A DNA stretch of 6,195 bases. Source: an uncultured Lachnospiraceae bacterium. GTDB lineage: Bacteria > Bacillota > Clostridia > Lachnospirales > Lachnospiraceae. This document shows positions 1-4,679 of the stretch, one piece after another. The position numbers and the translations under genes were made by a program. The notes under the pieces were generated by a model. The model was not told where the DNA came from. It did no database searches and worked only from the letters and a program-made list of their open reading frames with translations. The stretch is taken from contig CAMWUU010000222.1 of the NCBI GenBank assembly GCA_947177515.1, forward strand, positions 1 to 6,195, in the 5' to 3' direction. Every line of letters starts with the position of its first letter. Within the stretch, counting starts at the first letter, position 1.

Positions 1-51
1 AGCGCCTGGTTTGGGACCAGGAGGTCGCAGGTTCGAATCCTGTCACCCCGA
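1..51 (+). tRNA. tRNA-Pro(TGG), 5'-truncated by the window edge
   Basis: The 3' two thirds of a proline tRNA are visible. The anticodon stem CCTGG (5-9) pairs with CCAGG (17-21) around a seven-base loop TTTGGGA, giving anticodon TGG at 12-14. The T arm is GCAGG-TTCGAAT-CCTGT and the 3' acceptor strand CACCCCG ends with discriminator A at 51. No CCA is encoded. The 5' acceptor strand and most of the D arm lie before the window. It is the first visible member of a tRNA array on this strand. Confidence 0.95.
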
Positions 52-117
52 TTTATCTATGGTGTGCTTGCGGTTAGTAGGACACCGACTTTTCAAACTG
101 ATCTATCAAGATGTTTT

Positions 118-191
<74 letters not shown>

Positions 192-197
192 TTTTAT

Positions 198-272
198 GGT
201 GGGTATAGCGCAGTTGGTTAGCGCGCCAGATTGTGGCTCTGGAGGCCCAGGGTTCGAGTCCCTGTATCCACC
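198..272 (+). tRNA. tRNA-His(GTG)
   Basis: The acceptor GTGGGTA (199-205) pairs with TATCCAC (265-271). The extra G at 198 opposite C at 272 is the encoded G-1 that is diagnostic of histidine tRNAs. The anticodon stem CCAGA/TCTGG (226-230/238-242) holds TTGTGGC with anticodon GTG at 233-235. The T arm is CAGGG-TTCGAGT-CCCTG. It starts only 6 bp after tRNA-Arg and is followed at once by an intrinsic terminator, so it ends the first visible tRNA transcript. Confidence 0.96.
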
Positions 273-275
273 CTT

Positions 276-303
276 AAGTCTTTTGCTTGCAAAAGACTTT
301 TTT
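276..303 (+). terminator. Rho-independent terminator after tRNA-His
   Basis: A perfect 10-bp stem AAGTCTTTTG/CAAAAGACTT (276-285/290-299) with loop CTTG runs directly into T residues (300-303). It lies four bases after tRNA-His. Because tRNA-Gln follows within 41 bp and no strong promoter is evident in that gap, tRNA-Gln may depend on read-through or a weak promoter. Confidence 0.85.
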
Positions 304-343
304 CATCTTACTACAAAGCGGGGGTTCCCGTGATGTGGGATCT

Positions 344-415
344 TGGGCCATCGCCAAGCGGTAAGGCACAGGACTTTGACTCCTGCAGTCGCCAGTTCGA
401 ATCTGGCTGGCCCAG
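344..415 (+). tRNA. tRNA-Gln(TTG)
   Basis: The acceptor TGGGCCA (344-350) pairs with TGGCCCA (408-414), followed by discriminator G at 415. The anticodon stem CAGGA/TCCTG (369-373/381-385) encloses CTTTGAC with anticodon TTG at 376-378. The T arm is GCCAG-TTCGAAT-CTGGC. A U1-A72 type first pair is characteristic of glutamine tRNAs. It is the last tRNA of the array and is followed by a strong bidirectional terminator. Confidence 0.96.
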
Positions 416-457
416 CTTAGTTTCAAGTTTTGTAATCATAAAAGTATTTCCTTTCGG

Positions 458-489
458 AAAAAGGCGGTGGAATATTCCACCGCCTTTTT
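458..489. terminator. Bidirectional intrinsic terminator between tRNA-Gln and the DJ-1-like gene
   Basis: A perfect 10-bp inverted repeat GGCGGTGGAA/TTCCACCGCC (463-472/475-484) is flanked by AAAAA on the left and TTTTT on the right. It therefore has a T tract on both strands. It sits between the + strand tRNA-Gln and the 3' end of the - strand gene ending at 502, so it should end both convergent transcripts. Confidence 0.9.
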
Positions 490-501
490 CTGCATCCTGT
501 T

Positions 502-1053
502 TTAGCAAATATGCAAAACAGATTCTGCAATCTCGCACGCCTTGCCCATCCCGGCGAGTTTCATAACGATTGAGATAGCAAAGTCAAGTGCTGTCCCAAC
601 GCCTCGGCTGGTAATGAAATGCCCATCTTCAACAACACTTTTTTTAAGGTAGGTTGCGCCGGTCAACTGGTCTTCTATACCCGGATAACAGGTTGCCTCC
701 CTGCCGTTTAAAAGTCCGTGTGCGCCAAGAACGCTTGGTGCGCCACAGATTGCGGCGATATATTTCTTTTCTGCGTTATAGGAGAAAAGCAGTTCTTTTA
801 AACCTTCGTGCGCGAGAAGGTTTTTAAAGCCGGGAGAACCGCCCGGAAGGATAAGCATGTCCGCATCGGAAAGCGAACCGTCCTCAAACAGCCTGTCAGA
901 GAGGACTGTGATCCCGTGGGAGCTGGTAACTTTGTCTTCCCCCGTGATGGATACGGTGGTGCAGGTAATGTCCGCACGCCGCAAAATATCTACGACTGTC
1001 AGTGCTTCCACTTCCTCAAAACCATTTGCCAGAAACAGATAAGTTTTTTTCAT
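502..1053 (-). CDS. DJ-1/PfpI family protein (DJ-1/ThiJ/YajL-like)
   Basis: This 183-residue protein has the full single-domain DJ-1 layout and the usual length of that family. The N-terminal beta strand YLFLANGFEEVEAL carries the conserved acidic residue (Glu16, equivalent to human DJ-1 Glu18). The strand-turn LILPGG (67-72) and the nucleophile elbow AAICGAP put the reactive cysteine at Cys103, equivalent to DJ-1 Cys106. Members are reported as chaperones, glyoxalase/deglycase-type enzymes or cysteine-sulfinic redox sensors, so the exact reaction here cannot be stated. No signal peptide is seen, so it should be cytoplasmic. The start is supported by GGAGGT (1062-1067) eight bases upstream and by a good promoter beyond it. 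It is monocistronic: it converges on tRNA-Gln and diverges from the lipoprotein gene. Confidence 0.93.
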   Translation of the reverse strand: MKKTYLFLANGFEEVEALTVVDILRRADITCTTVSITGEDKVTSSHGITVLSDRLFEDGSLSDADMLILPGGSPGFKNLLAHEGLKELLFSYNAEKKYIAAICGAPSVLGAHGLLNGREATCYPGIEDQLTGATYLKKSVVEDGHFITSRGVGTALDFAISIVMKLAGMGKACEIAESVLHIC

Positions 1054-1085
1054 ATACGGATACCTCCATAAATTCTCATAATGAT

Positions 1086-1114
1086 ATCATAAGGCAAAAA
1101 ACAGAGTATTGCAA
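1086..1114 (-). promoter_or_regulatory. Sigma-A-type promoter of the DJ-1-like gene
   Basis: On the - strand, TTGCAA (1109-1114) is followed by exactly 17 bp and then TATGAT (1086-1091). Both hexamers are close to TTGACA and TATAAT. The -10 lies about 32 bp from the start codon, leaving room for the GGAGGT ribosome site. The bases ATGATATCAT (1081-1090), a 10-bp palindrome, overlap the -10 region and could be an operator, but that is speculative. Confidence 0.75.
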
Positions 1115-1150
1115 CCAAAAAATAAAATTTGGGGCAGATCGGTATTTTTC

Positions 1151-1177
1151 TGGAACTACCAGGGGATCTGATTCGTC
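1151..1177 (+). promoter_or_regulatory. Possible ECF-sigma-type promoter of the VWA lipoprotein gene
   Basis: TGGAAC (1151-1156), 17 bp, then CGTC (1174-1177) followed by TAAT resembles the ECF sigma-factor consensus of Firmicutes (TGAAAC, about 16 bp, CGTA/CGTC). It sits about 66 bp before the lipoprotein start, and no equally good TTGACA/TATAAT pair was found in this stretch. The predicted transcript would start near 1183-1186 and exclude the upstream in-frame ATG codons at 1129 and 1180. This is pattern matching only. Confidence 0.4.
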
Positions 1178-1205
1178 TAATGAAAAGAAGCCAGGAGGGG
1201 ATGCT

Positions 1206-1361
1206 ATGGAAAATCCGGATGACCGGGGAAATGGAGGGAAATATGAGAAGAAAAAAGATTGCAGTGATCGGATTGGTGCTTGGTTTGATATCAAATGTAT
1301 TTTTAGGCTGTGGGAAGGATATGGAGGATGGTTCTTTGGCATCGGGGAAATCAGGGAGTAG
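1206..1361 (+). CDS. Possible 51-residue overlapping small ORF in the lipoprotein leader
   Basis: This ATG at 1206 has a better ribosome site than the main gene: AGGAGGGG at 1193-1200, with seven bases between AGGAGG and the ATG. The frame begins MENPDDRGNG, is highly charged at first and ends at 1361. It runs in a different frame across the first 40 codons of the lipoprotein gene. The peptide resembles nothing I recognise, and its second half is simply the shifted reading of the lipoprotein signal sequence. It may be a translated leader that tunes expression of the overlapping gene, a remnant, or chance. Confidence 0.25.
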   Translation: MENPDDRGNGGKYEKKKDCSDRIGAWFDIKCIFRLWEGYGGWFFGIGEIRE

Positions 1362-2655
1362 CAAGGAGGGATATGTGCTTAATAGTGCGGATACGGGCGG
1401 CAGCCTGTCGGGAGGGGATACCTCTGCTATCTCCGGGACAAAAGGAGAAGCCGGGGAAGCAGACCGGGCGGGGGATACACTTTTGCCTGAGGAGGTTCCT
1501 TTACCTGCGGGCGACTTGGATTCTGGCTTAATATCCGAAGCGGAAGCGGCAGGATGTTTGCCGGAGCCAGGAGATCGTGAGCAGATTCCGCCGCAGGCGG
1601 GGCTTCTGACCGCAGGGGAATGGCGGGATAATGAAAATTGGGGATTTTTTACAAATCTGGTGCAGACCGGGCGCTTTTCTTTCCGACAGTTTGGTATGGC
1701 TCCCTATCAGCGTGTGGTAGTGCAGGCACTCTCGAACGGGGAACCTGCCGCGAAGGTAAAGGTACGGCTCTGTACTGTATCGGGCAGTGCCATTTCGTGT
1801 GCTGTAACTGACCATAACGGGAAAGCCTATCTCTATTACAATGTATATGATGGAGCAGAGATTGCGGATCATGTTGTTCTGGAAAAACCGGATGGCGAAG
1901 TGGTGATGATGCTTGAAAAAGAAGATATGGATCAGGTTTGGGATAGCGGTGTGGGGCAGGAAAATCGGCAGGGTGCCATGGAGCATCTTTCAAGTACCCT
2001 TGTTACTGTTGAAATCGGCAGTTTCACTAACCCTGTCCGGGCACTTGACCTGATGTTTGTTTTTGATACAACTGGTTCGATGGGCGATGAACTGTTGTAC
2101 CTGCAAAAGGAATTTGAGGATATTGCAGGGCGTGTGGCGGATCAGAGTACCCGCTTTTCAGTGAATTTTTACCGCGATCATGGGGATGCCTATACCATAC
2201 ATCCCAATCCGTTTTCTAACGACATAAAAGCGACTTCCGCGCTGATCAATGCCGAATCAGCGGATGGAGGCGGGGATTATGAGGAGGCTGTGGACGAGGC
2301 ACTGATTGATGCGGTTATGGAACATGAATGGCGAAAGGAAGCCGTGAAACTAATGTTTTTAATCCTGGATGCTCCGCCGCATGATACCAGTGAGGTTGCG
2401 GCAAACCTTAGGATGGCACTTGAAGAGGCCGCAGGATCGGGAATCCGTATTATCCCAATTGCTGCAAGCGGCGTGAACGAGAAGACGGAAGCATTCCTGC
2501 GCAGCATTGCCATGCTGACGGGGGGAACTTATACTTTCCTGACCGATGACAGTGGAGTCGGTAATCCCCATTTGGAACCAACGGTTGGCGCATATACGGT
2601 GGAAGCCCTGAATGATATGATTGTCAGGCTGGTAAGAGAATATTATGGGGACTAG
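1243..2655 (+). CDS. Lipoprotein with C-terminal von Willebrand factor A (VWA) domain
   Basis: The 470-residue protein starts MRRKKIAVIG, a basic N-region followed by a hydrophobic stretch and the lipobox FLGC. Cys23 should be lipidated, anchoring it outside the cytoplasmic membrane. Residues 24-120 are a Gly/Ser/Glu/Pro-rich linker. About 155-225 looks like a beta-sandwich of the carboxypeptidase-regulatory/Ig-like type (AKVKVRLCTV, TDHNGKAYLY). From about 267 to the end is a VWA domain: MFVFDTTGSMGD gives the metal-site motif DxTxS (Asp275, Thr277, Ser279), DGGGDYEEA lies at 341-349, and LILDAPPHD supplies another metal-site Asp (376). The DGGGDYEEA and DAPPH signatures resemble VWA domains of the alpha-kinase-associated type. 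Such domains bind divalent metal and protein ligands. The start at 1243 is chosen because GGAGG lies five bases upstream and upstream ATGs would spoil the signal peptide. The binding partner is unknown. Confidence 0.88.
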   Translation: MRRKKIAVIGLVLGLISNVFLGCGKDMEDGSLASGKSGSSKEGYVLNSADTGGSLSGGDTSAISGTKGEAGEADRAGDTLLPEEVPLPAGDLDSGLISEAEAAGCLPEPGDREQIPPQAGLLTAGEWRDNENWGFFTNLVQTGRFSFRQFGMAPYQRVVVQALSNGEPAAKVKVRLCTVSGSAISCAVTDHNGKAYLYYNVYDGAEIADHVVLEKPDGEVVMMLEKEDMDQVWDSGVGQENRQGAMEHLSSTLVTVEIGSFTNPVRALDLMFVFDTTGSMGDELLYLQKEFEDIAGRVADQSTRFSVNFYRDHGDAYTIHPNPFSNDIKATSALINAESADGGGDYEEAVDEALIDAVMEHEWRKEAVKLMFLILDAPPHDTSEVAANLRMALEEAAGSGIRIIPIAASGVNEKTEAFLRSIAMLTGGTYTFLTDDSGVGNPHLEPTVGAYTVEALNDMIVRLVREYYGD

Positions 2656-2771
2656 GGGGATAAAAACATATTGCTGTGTTCTATATGCCCCATAGAAAGC
2701 GCCTATCACTTTGTGGGCGGTGTCCCCTTCTTAATGCCACTATACTACAATCAAATAGAAAATGTAAGTAG

Positions 2772-2795
2772 GAGCGCCAAGTTTTTTGGGCGCTC
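2772..2795 (+). terminator. GC-rich hairpin downstream of the lipoprotein gene, possible terminator
   Basis: GAGCGCC (2772-2778) pairs perfectly with GGCGCTC (2789-2795) across a 10-base loop AAGTTTTTTG. The downstream tract TTGTCCT is a poor U-run, so intrinsic termination is uncertain. It lies 117 bp after the lipoprotein stop codon, with no gene between. Confidence 0.4.
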
Positions 2796-3060
2796 TTGTC
2801 CTATCCGTTTAGTGTACGTCTGTGAATATGGAGAGCATGTTGGCGGCAATCGAGCGGCAGGGGAGCCTTATCGAAAAAGAGAACGGCTTGTAGGCGCTGC
2901 GGTTGTCGCAGTGCTTGCAAAACGATGGCACAGTCTGCACTTGCAGGGGTAAGCTTTCTGTTAATTCCACTTGTGGGATTGGATTGCAAGAATTAGAAGA
3001 ATAAAGAATTTGTCCTGATTTTTCCACAGTCTTTAAGAAACGTAGTATTTTCAAGGGTTA
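2796..3060. other. Intergenic stretch without a supported gene; possible remnants and hairpins
   Basis: Between the lipoprotein gene and the tRNA remnant no frame has both a convincing start and a recognisable protein. Two structures are visible: an 8-bp stem GCGCTGCG/CGCAGTGC (2894-2901/2907-2914) and a palindrome AATTCCAC-TT-GTGGGATT (2963-2980, one G-T pair). A short frame at 2828-2893 (+) reads MESMLAAIERQGSLIEKENGL, which is coiled-coil-like and protein-like in composition but has no ribosome site. It may be the tail of a decayed gene. The bases lie just outside the element boundary, so this may be a scar of earlier insertions. Confidence 0.35.
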
Positions 3061-3066
3061 AAAAAG

Positions 3067-3090
3067 TGAGACACGCGGGAATCGAACCCG
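3067..3090 (-). other. tRNA 3'-end remnant: probable attachment site and left boundary of an integrated element
   Basis: Read on the - strand this is the last third of a tRNA. There is a T-stem half CGGG, T loop TTCGATT, T-stem return CCCGC, acceptor 3' strand GTGTCTC and discriminator A, then a run of T. No anticodon or D arm precedes it. The fifth T-stem position (A, complement of 3091) no longer pairs with its partner C, so tRNA identity stops inside the T arm. This is what the displaced copy of an integration core looks like when an element inserts at a tRNA 3' end. The integrase gene begins about 110 bp away on the truncated side. The acceptor GTGTCTC suggests a tRNA starting GAGACAC, perhaps tRNA-Lys, but identity is not certain. 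Confidence 0.75.
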
Positions 3091-3106
3091 TTTAGTAATT
3101 TGACAA

Positions 3107-3118
3107 AACAGCCAGAAA
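3107..3118 (+). repeat. 12-bp repeat AACAGCCAGAAA, copy 1 (possible integrase arm site)
   Basis: AACAGCCAGAAA occurs here about 17 bp from the tRNA remnant. It recurs inverted at 3146-3157 and directly at 4258-4269 upstream of the integrase gene. A 12-base identity on both sides of an integrase carrying an N-terminal arm-binding region suggests arm-type binding sites. Copies 1 and 2 could equally be just a terminator stem. Confidence 0.35.
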
Positions 3119-3145
3119 TTCAACATCTTTTAATAAGATACAGGC

Positions 3146-3157
3146 TTTCTGGCTGTT
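3146..3157 (-). repeat. 12-bp repeat AACAGCCAGAAA, copy 2, inverted
   Basis: This is the exact inverted copy of the repeat at 3107-3118 and forms the right arm of the hairpin beside the attachment site. Confidence 0.35.
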
Positions 3158-3201
3158 TTTTCTCTTTTATTTTTTAGTTATTTTAAGCATATTTAGCAGA
3201 G

Positions 3202-4224
3202 TTAAAAATTTTTTTTGTCCAAATTTTGCCCGGAGAAAATAACATCTCGAAGCTTTTTCGATGCTTCTCTTTTTGACCTAGCTTCTTTATCTATCATAGA
3301 ATGGCGATATACTGCCTTCATTACTCGGTCTGTTTGCCATCCCCCCATCCGCATAATGTCCACCTCTGGAATGTTCATAGCACTCATTTTTGATGCGAAG
3401 TAATGGCGAAGCTTATGTAAAGGAAAGAATGGTATTTCCAGTTCTTTTTCTGTCTGCCGCAAATAAGCAGCAATCGAATGGGGATGTCCTTTATAAACAT
3501 AGCCTTTTCCCTGGATCTTTTTGGCAACTTCTAAAGGAATGATGATTTCCCTCGTGCTGGCTGTAGTCTTTGTCGCCTTGATTACCCATTCTTCTTTCTC
3601 GTTCTGCACAATCGCTTTGTTGATGCGCACAGTATCCCCATCAATATCTTCTGGATGCAACGCGCAGATTTCTGAACGGCGTAGCCCATAGCAAGCCAGT
3701 ACGAGGGGGATCTCGTACTCTGTACCTTTCGCGTGTTCCAATATTCTCTGTACATCCTCGTCAGAGGGAATATATGGCTCATTCTTAACTTTTTGCGGCA
3801 GAGTGGTGGAAATCTTTAGATTCGGGCAAAATGTCCCTAAAACAGCCGAAATAAAGCCGTGGTAGTTGCGCACAGTCTTCGGGGTATGCTCTTTTGCTAA
3901 TCGATTGATCTCTTCCTGTATATCAAGCGCAGTGATATCTTGGATTCTCTTGTCTAAAAAGTCTGGGGGGAGATTCTTCAAAATCCCTACATATCCCCGG
4001 ATCGTGGATGGAGAAAGAACATTTCGTTTGGATTCGATATATTTCTCTGCTGCTCCCTGGAAAACCACGCTATGATATTTCCCTTTTGCCTTATCCAATT
4101 CTGCCGCCATCGCCTGCATAGCTTCCTTTTGGGTGGGCTTGTGATCAAAGGTCACCGTGTACATCTGCCCTTTATACATCTTCCGGACACGATAGCTTTC
4201 CGCGCCTCTTTTTTCAATCTTCAT
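3202..4224 (-). CDS. int: Tyrosine recombinase / phage-type integrase
   Basis: This 340-residue protein catalyses site-specific integration and excision of the element. The N-terminus (about 1-45, YRVRKMYKGQ) resembles the arm-DNA-binding region of Tn916/phage integrases. Residues about 50-135 match the SAM-like core-binding domain and about 150-330 the catalytic domain. Catalytic residues are visible: Arg182 in CYGLRRSEI, a Lys in KATKTTASTREI (217 or 219), His270-x-x-Arg273 in HKLRHYF, Trp296 in GGWQT at the His/Trp position, and nucleophile Tyr306 in VYRHS. Length and motif order look complete, so it is probably functional. The start at 4224 has TAAGGAGGAT eight bases upstream; a 22-residue extension to 4290 would have no ribosome site and would run over the SOS box. 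The gene points at the tRNA remnant, as in many tRNA-integrated elements. Confidence 0.95.
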   Translation of the reverse strand: MKIEKRGAESYRVRKMYKGQMYTVTFDHKPTQKEAMQAMAAELDKAKGKYHSVVFQGAAEKYIESKRNVLSPSTIRGYVGILKNLPPDFLDKRIQDITALDIQEEINRLAKEHTPKTVRNYHGFISAVLGTFCPNLKISTTLPQKVKNEPYIPSDEDVQRILEHAKGTEYEIPLVLACYGLRRSEICALHPEDIDGDTVRINKAIVQNEKEEWVIKATKTTASTREIIIPLEVAKKIQGKGYVYKGHPHSIAAYLRQTEKELEIPFFPLHKLRHYFASKMSAMNIPEVDIMRMGGWQTDRVMKAVYRHSMIDKEARSKREASKKLRDVIFSGQNLDKKNF

Positions 4225-4257
4225 CGCATCATCCTCCTTAAAAATGGGTATAAAAAT

Positions 4258-4269
4258 AACAGCCAGAAA
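4258..4269 (+). repeat. 12-bp repeat AACAGCCAGAAA, copy 3, upstream of the integrase gene
   Basis: This is identical over 12 bases to 3107-3118. It abuts the SOS-like box and lies between it and the integrase ribosome site. It could be a second arm-type or regulatory site for the integrase. Confidence 0.35.
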
Positions 4270-4282
4270 GAACATACGTTCT
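4269..4282. promoter_or_regulatory. LexA/DinR-type SOS box upstream of the integrase gene
   Basis: AGAACATACGTTCT is a perfect inverted repeat (AGAAC/GTTCT with a 4-base centre). It matches the Gram-positive LexA core GAACRNRYGTTY. It lies 45 bp upstream of the integrase start. AT-rich -10-like bases (TATTTT, 4253-4258 on the - strand) fall between it and the ribosome site, so bound LexA would overlap the promoter. A clear -35 is not visible. The expected effect is repression of int until DNA damage. It is the only such box noticed in the window. Confidence 0.65.
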
Positions 4283-4296
4283 ACTTGCAAGCTGTT

Positions 4297-4348
4297 CCCG
4301 GAGGTGATACAATATTTGTAGGTTTGCAGACCTGTTGTATCCTCCGGG
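4297..4348. repeat. Large imperfect inverted repeat upstream of int
   Basis: The left arm CCCGGAG-gt-GATACAA (4297-4312) and right arm TTGTATCCTCCGGG (4335-4348) give a 14-bp stem with a 2-base bulge. A smaller inner stem AGGT/ACCT (4320-4323/4330-4333) surrounds TTGCAG. The left arm contains GGAGGTGA, a strong ribosome-site sequence, which the right arm CCTCC would mask in a + strand RNA. No ordinary start codon with a long frame follows. It could be an RNA regulatory hairpin, a DNA-binding or cruciform site, or a replication/transfer structure. Confidence 0.55.
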
Positions 4349-4356
4349 ATATATCT

Positions 4357-4391
4357 AAAGCCGTTCGGTGTTGGTAGCGCCGGGCGGTTTT
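4357..4391 (+). terminator. Hairpin terminator between the large inverted repeat and the small acidic gene
   Basis: AAAGCCGTTCGGTG (4357-4370) pairs with CGCCGGGCGGTTTT (4378-4391) with several G-T pairs around TTGGTAG, followed by TACTTT. It best fits a + strand intrinsic terminator, which implies a short transcript entering from the large hairpin upstream. On the - strand it could also insulate int from the repressor operon. Confidence 0.5.
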
Positions 4392-4398
4392 ACTTTGG

Positions 4399-4428
4399 TA
4401 CAAACATTCCCTTTCATTGGTGTATAAT
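4399..4428 (+). promoter_or_regulatory. Promoter of the small acidic gene
   Basis: A perfect -10 TATAAT (4423-4428) lies 30 bp before the start codon at 4458. The -35 is weak (TACAAA, 4399-4404, 18-bp spacer), so an activator or another sigma contact may help. The gene thus has its own promoter immediately after a terminator. Confidence 0.6.
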
Positions 4429-4457
4429 GTCCATAATATCAGAAAAGGAGAAATATT

Positions 4458-4679
4458 ATGGAGCGCATTTATAATCCTATTGACTGGTCAAATTTTCCTC
4501 CAATTGAAGACTGCATAAGCTTTGGTGATACAAATGAAAATCATCTCAATATAGAAGTATCAAATATAAATGAAAGGGTTGTCATGATTGATGCATCAAA
4601 ACTTGCAATGCCGACAAGTGAAGAAATGCAGGAGTTACAAAAATATGAAGTAGCAAGTGGTATTTACAGAATTGTCTAA
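4458..4679 (+). CDS. Small acidic protein of unknown function (73 residues)
   Basis: I do not recognise this protein. It begins MERIYNPIDW and is acidic: 13 Asp/Glu against 5 Lys/Arg by my count. It has no signal peptide, membrane segment or DNA-binding motif. Its reality is supported by AAAAGGAG (4443-4450) seven bases before the ATG, a TATAAT promoter and a clear stop. It is transcribed opposite to every other gene of the element seen here. Its last 45 bases overlap the 3' end of the convergent Ntn-hydrolase gene, so their transcripts would be antisense. The gene is AT-rich (one 60-base line is 32% GC) like its partner, suggesting the pair arrived together. Antitoxin, inhibitor or anti-repressor roles are possible but nothing in the sequence decides. 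Confidence 0.65.
   Translation: MERIYNPIDWSNFPPIEDCISFGDTNENHLNIEVSNINERVVMIDASKLAMPTSEEMQELQKYEVASGIYRIV

Larger units (their letters stand above)
3105..3161. terminator. 14-bp inverted repeat, terminator-like, between the integrase and the attachment site
   Basis: AAAACAGCCAGAAA (3105-3118) and its perfect complement TTTCTGGCTGTTTT (3146-3159) form a 14-bp stem. The 27-base loop contains a small nested hairpin (ATCTT/AAGAT). The + strand has a strong T tract after it. On the - strand, the direction of the integrase gene, the tract is weaker (TTTTGTCAAATT). It probably terminates integrase transcription, and its arms contain the 12-bp repeat listed separately. Confidence 0.6.

Noticed and set aside
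311..538. Antisense 75-codon frame containing GQPDSNWRLQESKSCALP
   Set aside because: This is the reverse-strand reading of tRNA-Gln, a familiar artefact in protein databases.
231..566. Open frame of 111 codons across tRNA-His and tRNA-Gln
   Set aside because: It runs through two well-folded tRNAs and two terminators, and its translation is just tRNA sequence.
1129..1242. Upstream starts (1129, 1180, 1201) extending the lipoprotein by up to 38 residues
   Set aside because: They lack a properly spaced ribosome site and would bury the basic-hydrophobic-FLGC signal sequence inside the protein; 1129 and 1180 also precede the likely transcription start.
2671..2952. 93-codon + strand frame
   Set aside because: It spans the GC-rich hairpin at 2772-2795, has no ribosome site, and its composition looks random.
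2809..3054. 81-codon - strand frame with a CKHC motif suggestive of a zinc ribbon
   Set aside because: It has a single CxxC, no ribosome site, no recognisable fold, and the same DNA reads more protein-like in another frame.
4225..4290. N-terminal 22-residue extension of the integrase (start at 4290)
   Set aside because: The start at 4224 has a near-perfect ribosome site, while the extension overlaps the SOS box and promoter region.
4297..4391. T-box or known riboswitch upstream of the small acidic gene
   Set aside because: No AGGGTGG T-box motif or other recognisable riboswitch core is present, and the adjacent gene is not of a matching metabolic type.
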